From the NCBI RefSeq assembly GCF_014207135.1, contig NZ_JACHCC010000013.1, forward strand, positions 124,001 to 188,000: a DNA stretch of 64,000 bases. The letters are read 5' to 3'. A program made the translations under genes and the position numbers. The notes beneath the pieces were generated by a model, which did no database searches, had not been told where the DNA came from, and worked only from the letters and a program-made list of their open reading frames with translations. Origin of the DNA: Pedobacter cryoconitis (lineage in GTDB: Bacteria; Bacteroidota; Bacteroidia; Sphingobacteriales; Sphingobacteriaceae). How positions within the stretch are numbered: position 1 is the first letter of the stretch; the number at the start of each line of letters is the position of its first letter. Positions 36,475-48,700 of the stretch are shown piece after piece.

Positions 36475-39400
36475 ATGAAAGCATTTAAAGTTTATGCAGC
36501 TGTTCTATTTTTAATGATTTGTACGTTTCGAAGTCAATCACAAACAATAACTCAGTTTAACGGTCAGTTCAATATTCTGTTTATCAATACCGGACAGGAA
36601 CCCAATGTCTATTATATTAACGGATCGTTTTCTGATGCTGCAAATATGTTTAATGCTAATCAGGTACGTAAAGGTGACCAAATCATTGATAAAAGTGGAA
36701 ATACCTTCGAAATTGTAGATGTCACTATTGATGGGACAAATATCAATACAACTTCGAAAGCTTTTGATGGTATTCCTCCGGGAATTGGTCTGGGGCTGAT
36801 TTACAGGCCAAGTCCGCGGGGATTTCCGCTGACAACGATCAATACACCGGCAGCTGCACTGACCAGTGCTTCAAATACGGCGATACTGGCGATCAATACA
36901 GCTATACCAAATTATACTGCGGGAGATGCACTTCCATCTTCCACGGGAACAGTTGGGGATATCATTTTTAATTCAGGAGATCAGTTACTGTATCAGTTAA
37001 CCAGTGATGGCTGGAAAAGTATTCCTCCGGGTGGTATCCGTACGGAATATGCTAATCCACCATCTTCAGCTGATCCGGGAACAAAAGGGGATATCTTTAC
37101 TTCTTACTGGGATAGTAAATATTATGTTTTTGATGGCTCAAGCTGGGCTCAGCCAAAAACTCTGGCGGCTTTGCCAACTTCTTCAAAATATGGGGATGTG
37201 TTTTTTGTCAAAGGAGAGATGAAGCTCTATATGATGGGCGGGGATAATAAGTGGAAAGTGATCAGTAGCTCGTCTATCCCAGGTGGTCCGGGAACAGACT
37301 TGCCAACGCAATCCAAGCCTGGTGATATGTTCTTTAATACTGATCAGAACATTTTATATGTTTATGATAAAAACGGGAAATGGGTAGAGGTTTCTACTAA
37401 TGGTTCAAATCCTTCAGGAAGTGTTAATCCTGATCCTTCGGCAACGGTAGTTAAGGAGGGCAATTTATTTTACAATACTTCAGACCATAAGCTTTATGTT
37501 TATAATGGTACAGCCTGGGTACCGATTGATCTGAGCCTGCGTACCGGACAGGTTTTTGTTGGAAATAGTTCTAATATTGCAAGCGGGGTTACACTGGCAG
37601 GGGATGCTACACTTAATGCATCGGGAAGATTATTAATTAAAGACCATGCTGTAACAGATGAAAAACTGGATAAGGCCAATATCCCTTTAAGTGGTTTTGC
37701 CATTCCTACTGACAATGTCTCATTCGGAGATGGGACAACAAATTATAAAATTGTAAATATTGCAAGCCCTACAGGTCCTTCTGATGCGACAACTAAAGGA
37801 TATGTAGATGCTTTGTTTTCCTCGCCAAGTCTTTTGTCTCTGCCATTAAATAACTTTTTTGTAGGTAACTCTTCGAGTAAGGCTACGGCAACTGCAAAAA
37901 ATATGATCCCGATCAGTGGGTTTGACAGGGCCTATGCAAATGTATCTATGGGGACAGGAGCATTAGGACCTAATTTTAAAATTATCAATATGGCCGATCC
38001 TGCCTCCGGACAGGATGCCGCTACTAAAAATTATGTAGATACACATGTATTTGCACCAGCAAACCTGAATCTTCCAAAAGGAAATATGTTTGTCGGAAGT
38101 GATATCAGTACTGCGGTAGCAGTAGCAAAAAATACAATCTTATGGAGTGAATTCGGAGCTGCGGCAACTGATGTCTCTGTGGGTGGTTTCAAAATTAATA
38201 ACCTTGCAGATCCGGTAGCTGTACAGGATGCGGCAACTAAAAATTATGTAGACAAGAAGGTTATCAGTCCGGCAAGTCTTACACTGACCAAGGGGAATTT
38301 CTTCATTGGAGATGCCACTGGAAAAGCGGCAGATGTAGCTAAAAGTACTATTCCTTTAAGTGGCTTCGCGGCAGCAGCTACTGATATTTCTATAGGTGGA
38401 TTCTTACTGAATAATGTAGCTGCACCGTTAGCCGATGCAGATGCATCCACCAAAAAGTATGTGGATGATCTTTTCAAAACTCCGGCTTCTCTTCTGGCTT
38501 TACCAGCGGGGAATTTCTTTGTGGGTAATGCAGGGGGAAAAGCTGAAGCAACAGCAAAAAAACTAATCCCAATCAGTGGATTTGCTAAAGCAACTGACAA
38601 TATTTATATGGGTGATGCGGCTACGCAGTATGGGATCAGCTTTTTGGCGGAACCATTGTTTGCCCAGGATGCGGCCACTAAAAACTATGTGGATACAAAG
38701 ACTTCATCTGTAGGATCAATCATTTTACCAACCGATCATATCCTGGTAGGGGATGCAACTAATAAGGCTGTAGATATTGCTAAAAATGCTGTTCCTCTAA
38801 GTGATTTCGGTACTGCAACAACAGATATTTCTCTGGGTAACGGGACAGCAAATTTCAAAATTACCAATCTGGCTGATCCTGCTGCGGATCAAGATGCTGC
38901 CACTAAAAAATATGTGGATTCCAAATCTTCAAAAATACCAGTTGGGCCAACTGCACCAGGTACTGCTGTTGCCGGGGATACTTATTACAATACAGCTGAT
39001 AACCGCTTATATGTTTATAATGGTACATCGTGGGTACCGATGGACAATAAGCTGGCCGACCAGCAACTGTACGTAGGTAATTCTGCTGGCGTTGCAGTGT
39101 CTACACCAAAAAATGTAATTCCACTCAGTGGGTTCGGTTCGGCTCAGGCGGATGTATCCATGGGTAATTTTAAACTGACTAATCTGGTTGATCCTTTAGC
39201 GGATCAGGATGCGGCTACAAAAAAATATGTTGATGCAGGATTACTGACTGCGGGAGCTAATGCAAAAGATAACCTGGGTAACCACAGGGCAACAGAGAAT
39301 ATCAAGCTATCGGTATTTGCCATAAGTAATGATGGAGCAGATGGAAAGGGAGTGACTTTTGACACGCAGGGAAATGCCAGTTTTGGCCAGGACTTAACGA

Positions 39401-39750
39401 TTAATGGAAATCTTTATACCCCATCAGACAGGAGACTGAAGACCAATATTGAAACCCTGGGAAATGTACTTCAGAAAATAGATCAGTTAAGAGGAGTAAG
39501 ATTTGAATATAAGGACCAGCACAAGTATGCTGCGGGACAGAAAATCGGGGTGATTGCCCAGGAACTGCAAAAGATATATCCTGAAATGGTAACCAAAGGT
39601 AAAGACGGCTTTTTAAAAGTTGATTATACTCAGCTTACCGGTATGTTGATCCAGGCAGTAAAAGAACAGGAGCAAAAAATTGATGAATTGCAGATTCGCA
39701 TGAATCAGCAGCAGGAACAGATTAACAGTATCCTGAAAAGAATGCAATAA
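36475..39750 (+). CDS. Surface fibre protein with C-terminal S74 chaperone, 1091 residues
   Basis: Signal peptide, then an N-terminal part unlike its neighbours, then W-boxes (YNTSDHKLYVYNGTAWVPID) and about six 60-residue repeats. Each repeat runs GNFFVGN...KA...AK..IPLSGF..A..DIS.G and then NLADP...QDAATKNYVD; I count seven (K)xYVD sites. At S984 begins a Peptidase_S74 intramolecular chaperone (SDRRLKTNIETL ... IGVIAQELQKIYPEMV), ending in a coiled coil (about 1055-1091). S74 domains trimerise phage tail spikes and cleave themselves off before the Ser. The gene starts 4 bases after the previous stop and is likely co-translated. It is a bacterial surface protein, not part of a visible prophage. 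Confidence 0.78.
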   Translation: MKAFKVYAAVLFLMICTFRSQSQTITQFNGQFNILFINTGQEPNVYYINGSFSDAANMFNANQVRKGDQIIDKSGNTFEIVDVTIDGTNINTTSKAFDGIPPGIGLGLIYRPSPRGFPLTTINTPAAALTSASNTAILAINTAIPNYTAGDALPSSTGTVGDIIFNSGDQLLYQLTSDGWKSIPPGGIRTEYANPPSSADPGTKGDIFTSYWDSKYYVFDGSSWAQPKTLAALPTSSKYGDVFFVKGEMKLYMMGGDNKWKVISSSSIPGGPGTDLPTQSKPGDMFFNTDQNILYVYDKNGKWVEVSTNGSNPSGSVNPDPSATVVKEGNLFYNTSDHKLYVYNGTAWVPIDLSLRTGQVFVGNSSNIASGVTLAGDATLNASGRLLIKDHAVTDEKLDKANIPLSGFAIPTDNVSFGDGTTNYKIVNIASPTGPSDATTKGYVDALFSSPSLLSLPLNNFFVGNSSSKATATAKNMIPISGFDRAYANVSMGTGALGPNFKIINMADPASGQDAATKNYVDTHVFAPANLNLPKGNMFVGSDISTAVAVAKNTILWSEFGAAATDVSVGGFKINNLADPVAVQDAATKNYVDKKVISPASLTLTKGNFFIGDATGKAADVAKSTIPLSGFAAAATDISIGGFLLNNVAAPLADADASTKKYVDDLFKTPASLLALPAGNFFVGNAGGKAEATAKKLIPISGFAKATDNIYMGDAATQYGISFLAEPLFAQDAATKNYVDTKTSSVGSIILPTDHILVGDATNKAVDIAKNAVPLSDFGTATTDISLGNGTANFKITNLADPAADQDAATKKYVDSKSSKIPVGPTAPGTAVAGDTYYNTADNRLYVYNGTSWVPMDNKLADQQLYVGNSAGVAVSTPKNVIPLSGFGSAQADVSMGNFKLTNLVDPLADQDAATKKYVDAGLLTAGANAKDNLGNHRATENIKLSVFAISNDGADGKGVTFDTQGNASFGQDLTINGNLYTPSDRRLKTNIETLGNVLQKIDQLRGVRFEYKDQHKYAAGQKIGVIAQELQKIYPEMVTKGKDGFLKVDYTQLTGMLIQAVKEQEQKIDELQIRMNQQQEQINSILKRMQ

Positions 39751-39771
39751 TAAAATTAGGACAGCAGAATT

Positions 39772-42700
39772 TTGAAGACATTATACCATACGATAAAGAT
39801 TATAATTTTCTTATTGCTTGCCGGAACTGCTTCAGTTTCGGCACAGGCATTTTTTAGGGTTATTGGTGGTGTTCCTCATCTTCCGGCGATTGATCCTGTA
39901 ACAGTGGCTACTCCTTTACCCGGAATGCTGATCTACAGTAATACGGATAAACAGCCAATGATCTATAATGGGGCAACCTGGGAAACGTTATGCAGCAGTA
40001 ATATTAATACTGCTACAGTGAAGGATTACCTGGAAGTCAAAACCGGAATCCCATATTTATCTTCTCTGGATGCTGAACCTGCAGGAGCTGCTTCCTCGGG
40101 AGGAGTCTATTTTTCCAAAACGGATCATACCATGAGAGTCAATGATGGTAATTCGTGGTATGCAGTAGCCGAATTACTGGCAAAGAGTAGTTTTACGCCT
40201 CACAATGGTTTTTCAACAAACAGCGGGCTGAAAATTTCTAAGCTCCCGGTGCTGACAACTAACCCTGCGCCTCTGGGTTTATCGGCCGGGGCAATTTATA
40301 TTAACACAGTATCCAGGGCTATTCGTTATTATGACGGTACGGTGTGGAAAGACGTCAGTTGCCTGCCGGTAATTTCAACAATTATACCTACTAAAATCAC
40401 GAATGTTTCTGCAATAAGCGGAGCAAATATTATGAACAATGGGGGTTCAGCAGTAACTCTCCAGGGGATATGCTGGAGCACCAGTATTTATCCTGATACA
40501 ACATTAACGACTAAAACAAGAAACCTGATATTCGGAACTGATGTGGGCTTATTTCCCGGGATTATATCCGGTTTGCAGGCGAATACGGTTTATCATGTTC
40601 GCGCCTATGCAGTAAACAGTTCGGGTGTGGTCTATGGAGAAGATCTGACTTTTACTTCGGCAATGGCTTCATTGCCATCAATTATTACACTGGATATAGA
40701 TAATATTTTCCCGATTATGGCCAATAGTGGCGGGATAATCAGCAGTGACGGTGGGGCACCGGTTACTGCCCGTGGTATCACCTGGAGTTCGACAGGAGAT
40801 CCAAAAGATGATCAGGATGCAGTAATTAGTCTGGATGGTTCTGGTGTTGGAACATTTCCAAGCCGGCTGATTGACCTGCTCAAAAATACAACTTATTATG
40901 TACGGGCATATGCCGTCAATATTATTGGTAAGGCTTATGGTAACCTGTTGCAGTTTACAACACCCGCAGCCACGGCACCTGTACTGAGCTCACCAAATAT
41001 TAAGATTGTAGATATTACCGATGTTTCAGCAGTTAGTGAAGTAACCATTATTAATAATGGGGGAGAGGTCGTGACTGAGCGCGGAATGAGCTGGAGTACT
41101 GACAGGGTGAACTTTACCTATGGCCCTTCGACTACGGTTAATCCTACTGATATTGGAACGTTTGTCTGCAATATTACTGGTCTGAAGCAAGGAACACTGT
41201 ATTATGTACGGGCTTATGCAAAAAATAGTGTCGGGATAAGTTATAGCAGTGAATCCAGTTTTATCACCACCTCTCTGCCCACTTTAACAACACTGGCTCC
41301 ATTAAATTATGATGCAGCAAGTCATGTGGATGGTAACTTTGCAAGTTATGACGGAACAATAGCCATGAGTGGCGGAGATATTACCAGCAATGGTGTCTCG
41401 CTGATTACTAAACGGGGAATTGTATGGAGTACAGATCCGAATCCTACTACAGATTTAACTACTAAAGCTGAACAAAATGTGACCAATGGTGGTAAGGGTG
41501 TATTCAGGAGTTACCTGACTTCTTTATCTCCGGGAACCATGTATTACGTGAAGGCTTATGCGATTAATAGTATGGGGACAGCTTATGGAGAAGAATTTAA
41601 ATTCAGAACCCCACAGGTCCCTGATCTGACGACAAACCCTGCGGTTCTGCTGACTAATATTACGGGAAGCGGCGGTGGAAATATTGTGGATGATGGCCGG
41701 ATGCCGGTGAATACCCGGGGGGTATGCTGGAGCACGACAAATAACCCTTCTATTGATGATCCGCATAGCACTAATGGCTCTGGAAGCGGTACTTTTGTAA
41801 GTGACATCACTGGATTGATGGGGAATACCAAATATTATGTGAGAGCTTATGCAATCAATAATGTCGGGATCAGCTATGGAAATGTAAGTTCATTCGTAAC
41901 CGGGCCACCCGATAAGCCGGCTGTGGTTACATCCCCTATTCTGGCAACATTGGCAGCTACTGCAACGGGCGGTGGAGTGGTGACTTCAACCGGGGGAGCA
42001 GAAATCACTTCAAGAGGAGTGGTGTGGAGCCAGACGGCAAATTTCACACCCAGTCTTTCTCTGTCCACCAAAACTCAGGAAACGGGTGGCCCAGGTCAGT
42101 TCAATAGCACAATTACAGGGCTTGTACCTAACAAAACATATTATGTAAGAGCCTATGCAGTGAATAGTATTGGGGTCACTTTCGGTGAGGAAGTCAATTT
42201 TAAAACTTTTACAATTCCTTCACTGATTACGACTCAGGCAAGTAGTATCACCAGTATAGACGCAGTAAGTGGTGGTGATATTTTTAGTGACGGAGGGGAT
42301 AAAGTAACCAGAAGCGGAATCGTGTGGAACACGAAACCAAATCCAACTATTGATCTACCTACCAAAACACAAACTGGTTCAGGGGTCGGCACATTTATAC
42401 ATACTATCCCTAAATTATTAGGAAATACAACATATTATGTCCGTGCCTATGCGATTAACAGCGCGGGTATTGCTTATGGAAATGAAATTACTTTTAGTAC
42501 CAGTGCGCCGGTCCTTCCGATAATTACGACGAAAGAAGCAACAGAGATTAATGGGACCAATGCGCTAAGTGGCGGGAAGCTCATCAGTAATGGCGGGGCT
42601 TTACTGACAATGAATGGAATTGTCTGGAGCACAGTTTCGGGTTTTCAGCCGGATACGGCTACCAGGCAGAAAACTATTCAGCAATCTACTGATGATTTTG

Positions 42701-45700
42701 TCAGTATGTTAAACAATTTATCACCTGGAACAACCTACTATGTGCATGCCTATGCGATCAATCCGGTTGGTCTGGTATTTGGTAATGAGATTGTTTTAAG
42801 AACGCCAAGTGTACCTTCACTGACTACACTGAAACCAATTACTTCAACAATTACCAGCACATCGGCTACCAGCGGAGGTAGTATTATCAGTAATGGCGGA
42901 ACTTATATCAGTAGTAATGGTATCTGCTGGAGTACTTCAAAAAATCCTAGACTGAGTGATCAGAATACTATAGCAGGTTCGGGTACGGGAAATTTTACTG
43001 CAGCACTTAAAGACCTGATGGGTTCAACGACTTATTATGTACGTGCTTTTGCCACCAACTTTGCTGGTACGGGTTATGGAAACCTGGATAGTCTGACCAC
43101 AAAACCACCGGTTCCAACTACGGTAATTACAGCAAAGGCAACAGAGATCACAGCTACGACTGCAACTTCAGGTGGTGAGATTACCAGCAATGGTGGTGCG
43201 CTGGTGAGTACCAGAGGAATTGTATGGAGTACTGACCCTGATTTTGCACCAGATACAGTTACAACAAACAGGACTGCAGATACAGGTTATGAGAAGGGGA
43301 TTTTTGTTAGCTATATGAAAAAACTGGTTCCCGGAACAACTTATTATGTTCGTGCTTATGCGGTCAGTATTGCCGGAACCTCATATGGAAATATAATCAG
43401 TTTTACGACACCTGATTATGCAACGCTGACTACGAATTCACCTGCTCAGGTTTCAAATACTTCTGCAATGGTGGGTGGAACAGTTACGGCTGCTGGAGGT
43501 TCACCGGTTACTGGAAGGGGAGTCGTATGGAGTACAGTCTCTAATTTTACACCGGATGCTTCTTCAGCAAATACAACCAGTAACGGTGCAGGTATCGGAA
43601 GTTTCGACAGCCAGCTAAAGGATTTGCTTCCTGATACTAAATATTATGTCAGGGCTTATGCGATAACGATGGCTGGTGCAGCTTATGGCCAGCAGGTAAG
43701 TTTTACTACCTATCCTCCGGGATTGAGTACTTTAACTACTATAGCGCCTACACAGATCACAGGAAATACGGCATCCAGCGGTGGGATTATCAGTGATGAG
43801 GGAGGTGTCGTTGCCGATACGCGCGGGGTGGTCTGGAGTACTCAGCCGGGCTTTAATCCTGACCTGGTTCCGGCTTCAGGCAGAACGGTTCAGGCGGGAG
43901 CGGGTAAAGGACAATTTATCAGTAAACTTACCGGACTGATTCCTGGAACAACTTATTATATACGGGCTTATGCTTCGAACCGGGTAGGTACAGCCTATGG
44001 AGATGAAATTAGTTTTACAACACCGGATATTCCTTCACTGACTACGATCAATATCTCTTCTGTTACCGGAACGACGGCAGTAAGTGGAGGTGTGATCAAT
44101 CAGACAGGAGGAACACCTTTAACTGCACAGGGGATATGCTGGAGCATCAGCCCTAATCCAACAATTGGTCTGATCACTAAAACGAGTGACGCCGGAAATG
44201 GTGTGTTCACCAGCAGACTGGCAGGATTGAAACCAGCTACCAAATATTATGTCAGAGCTTATGCGACCAATTCTATTGGTACTGCCTATGGTAATGAAAT
44301 CAGTTTTACCACTACACCTATTCTGGCGAGTGTGACAACGAATGATGCGGTGGTTACTTCAGATAATTCCATTAGCAGCGGAGGGACTATCACTTCGGAT
44401 GGTGGAAATCCGGTTACTGCACGCGGTTTGATCTGGAGTAAAAGAGCAAATTTTAAACCTGATACAGTTGTCACGAATAAGACGGTTAATGGAACGGGTA
44501 TAGGGAATTTTATCAGTGAGATTAACCCTATGGACAGGAGTACCACTTATTATATACGTGCTTATGCCACTAACAGTGCAGGGACAGCTTATGGAAATCA
44601 GCTGATGACTTCTATATTTCCTACTTCACCTATTCTGAATACCAATATCATTACATCAATTACAGGCGTAACGGCTGTAAGTGGTGGAGAAATTGTGAAA
44701 GATGGTGGTGCGCTGGTCACCAAACGGGGAATCGTCTGGAGTACTTCACAAAATCCGACAATATCTTTATTAACCAAGACCAGTGATGTGGATTTTGGGG
44801 ATGGAACTTTTACCAGTAGTATGACTGGTTTGTTGCAGAATACTACTTATTATGTAAGGGCCTATGCGGTTAATGGTATCGGCGTGGCCTATGGATTGGA
44901 AAAATCATTTACAACACTGGCTGTTCCTACCTTAACAGCGACTACTCCTGCAACTAACATCTTGGCTACAAGTGCAGTCAGTGGAGGGAAAATCACTGAT
45001 GACGGACGGACGGCTATTACCAGTCGAGGAATTGTATGGGGCACCTATGATAATCCAACTATTGATCTGAGTACAAAAACTGTAGATCAGCTGACTCAGG
45101 GAATAGGTAGTTTCACAGCGACGCTTACTGGTTTAAAAGCAAATACTACTTATTATGTAAGAGCCTATGCAACGAATATGGTAGGGATAACTTATGGTAG
45201 TCAGATCGTTCTTAAAACCAATACTGTAATGTTGCCAACATTAAGTACGGTACCAGTTACAGCAATACAAGGTATTTCGGCCGTAGGTGGTGGAATAGTC
45301 ACAGATGACGGAGGGATGCCGGTTGTCACCAGAGGTTTAGTCTGGAGCTTAACCAGTTCGCCAACTATCGCACTGCCAACCAAGATTATCAATGGTACAG
45401 CAGGTACGGGTACATTCAGCAATGTCTTTGCCGGACTTATACCGGGTACTACTTATTATATCCGCGCATTTGCAACGAATAGCGCAGGAACTGCTTATGG
45501 TAATGAACTGACCTTTACAACTTCGGCCATTGTGCCCTCGTTAAGTCAGGTGGCGATTGCTAATCTGAAAATGAACAGTGCAGATGGAACTGCGAACCTG
45601 GTCTCAGATGGCGGATCGGCGATCACAGATCTTGGTCTGATCTGGAATACCGCAGATGTAATTCCTGACTGGTTAAATAACAATCTGTCAGTAGGTGCTT

Positions 45701-48700
45701 CAGGTACATCAATTACGGGTACAATGACCAGTCTATTACCAGCCACAAAATATTTTGTATGGGCATATGGTAAGAATGTAATTGGTACGGGTTATAGTGC
45801 GAAATCAACTACGTTCACAACACCTTCGCTGGCTTCATTGACTACAACGAAACCTAGTCTGGTCACGACAATAACAGCCAATTCGGGAGGAACAATTACG
45901 AGTGACGGAGGGGTACCGGTAACTGCCAGAGGACTGGTTTGGGGTATTGTGCCAAATCCGGTAATTGGTGGGGTTAATCAGTCATCGAATGGTACAGGTG
46001 CAGGTGGTTTTGTAACCAATATTACAGGATTGATAAAAGGTACAAAATATTATGTCAGGGCTTATGCTACCAACAGTATGGGAACTAGTTACGGTAACCT
46101 GGATAGCTTAACCACATTGGATATACCAAGTGTGAAAACAAGTCCGGCAACTAATATCCTAAGTACTTCGGTTACAAGTGGTGGTGAAATTACGAATGAT
46201 GGTGGTGCGACTGTTACGGCAAGAGGGGTAATCTGGGATGTTGCTAAAGATCCGACAACAGCTTTAACAACCAAAACAGCCGATGGTACTGGCCCAGGGG
46301 TATTTACCAGTAAGGTTGGTCCGTTGGCCTTAGCTACCAAATACTATTTCAGGGCATATGCTACTAATAGTGTGGGGACTGCTTATGGTAAACTGGATAG
46401 TTTAAATACACCTGCAGTACTTCCTGTAGTTGGTCCAGTGACTATTAGCAATATGACCCAGAATACGGCTACAGGAACGGCTGCGGTAACTTATGATGGT
46501 GGAGCTGATGTTACTGCGAGAGGTTTTGTCTGGGATACTTCAACGGGTCCTTCACTGGATAATAATGTGATTTTAAGTGGTACGGGTATAGGAAGTATGA
46601 GCACGGTATTTACCGGACTGGTAGAAGGCCCAACCTACTATGTCAGAGCCTTTGCAACGAATAGCGTGGGAACAAGCTATTCTGCTGAAATGAGTTTCAA
46701 AATATGTAAACCTTTTACTGTAATTCATAAGGCTGGATTAAATGGTGCACCTGTTGATAAAACAGTGACTTATGGTTCATTCAATAGTATTATGTCAGGT
46801 GAGGCTAAATGCTGGATTACTAAAAATCTGGGGGCTGATCAGCAGGCAATTGCAGTAAATGATAACAGTGAGGCAGCTGCCGGATGGTACTGGCAGTTTA
46901 ACAAGGTACAAGGATATAAAAATGACGGAACAAACCGTACACCTAATAATGCCTGGACTCCATGGATCACAGGTAATAGTGAGAATTCAAATTGGTTAGC
47001 AGCAAATGATCCTTGTGTTCAGTTACTTGGTGGCGGCTGGCGTATTCCAACATCAACGGAGTGGGTAAAGGTAATCGGATCACCGCAAAACTGGACTAGT
47101 ATTGCTGATGCTTTTGCTACAGAATTAAAACTCCATGCTGCAGGTTTAATGGCGAGTAATAATGGTGTTTTAGCTTCAAGAGGGGCAAACACAAGTTACT
47201 GGAGCAGCACACAGTATAGCAGTTCTCCTTATGCTAATTATTTTTACAATGGAAACCAGGTGAGTTATGCTGATAAAGCCTATGCTATGCCAATCCGTTG
47301 TCTGAGGGATGCACAGGTGAAAAGTATTCCTTCTATAAGTAATGTGACTTTGCCGGTAGCCAGTATGACGGCTAATTCGGCAAATGGTTTGGCTACTGTG
47401 ACCAACGACGGAGGGGCTTCGGTCACTAAAAGAGGATTGGTATGGAATACGACAGGTTTACCTACCCTGGCCGACAATGTTGTTCTCGTTGGTAAAGGAA
47501 CAGGTGATATTACTGGTACAATTACTGGTTTAGTGGAAGGACCTACTTATTATGTTCGTGCATTTGCAACTAATAGTGAGGGTACTGCTTATAGCCCGCT
47601 GATCAATAGCTTTAAGATTTGTATTCCTTTTACTGCCATTCACAAGGCAGGCTTAAATGGAGCGCCTGTAGATAAAACAGTAACTTATGGAGTCGTAAAT
47701 ACTAGTATTTCGGGAGCTGCCAGATGCTGGATCACCCAAAACCTGGGCTCAGATCAGCAAGCTGTTGCTGTAAATGATAACAGCGAGGCATCTGCCGGAT
47801 GGTACTGGCAGTTTAACAGATTACAGGGGTATAAAAATGACGGGACTAACCGCACACCAAATAATGCCTGGACCCCATGGGTTGGAAGTAACAGTGAGAA
47901 CTTAAACTGGTTACCTGCTAATGATCCTTGTATACAATTGTTAGGTGGTGGATGGCGTCTTCCTACATCAACCGAATGGGCTACGGCGCTTGCACCTCCG
48001 CAAAACTGGACAGGTGCGGCATTAGCGTATGCGTCAGAGTTAAAAGTGCATAACGCAGGATTAATGGCTAACAACACGAGTGTGTTAAGTGCGAGAGGTA
48101 CTAACATGAGTTACTGGGCCAGTACGCAATACAGCAGCGCTTCTTATGGTAATTATTTCTATAATGGTTATACCGTAAGTTATGCTGATAAAGCTTATGC
48201 TATGCCAGTCCGTTGTCTGCGTGATACATTGACGAAAAATCTTCCTTCGGTAACGAATGTAACTGTACCAGTTCCTGAGATGACAGTGAATACGGCTAAT
48301 GGTTATGCTACAGTTACCAATGATGGCGGTTCTGCAATAAGCGCGCGAGGTCTGGTATGGAATACTACGGGTACCCCTACGCTTGCGGATAATATAGTTA
48401 ATCTGGGAACAGGAACTGGCGCAATCAAGAGTATACTGGCCAACCTTGCAGAAGGGCCAACTTATTATGTTCGTGCATTTGCAACTAATAGTTCAGGAAC
48501 AAATTACAGTCAGCTGGTGAGCAGTTTTAAAATCTGTAATCCATTTACAGTAATTCATAAAGCCGGACTAAATGGTGCACCTGTTGATAAAACAGTGACT
48601 TACGGAACAATAAGTACTAATATTTCGGGTGCTGCCAGATGCTGGATTACGCAAAACCTGGGTTCGGATCAGCAGGCTACTGCTGTCGGTGATGCTACTG

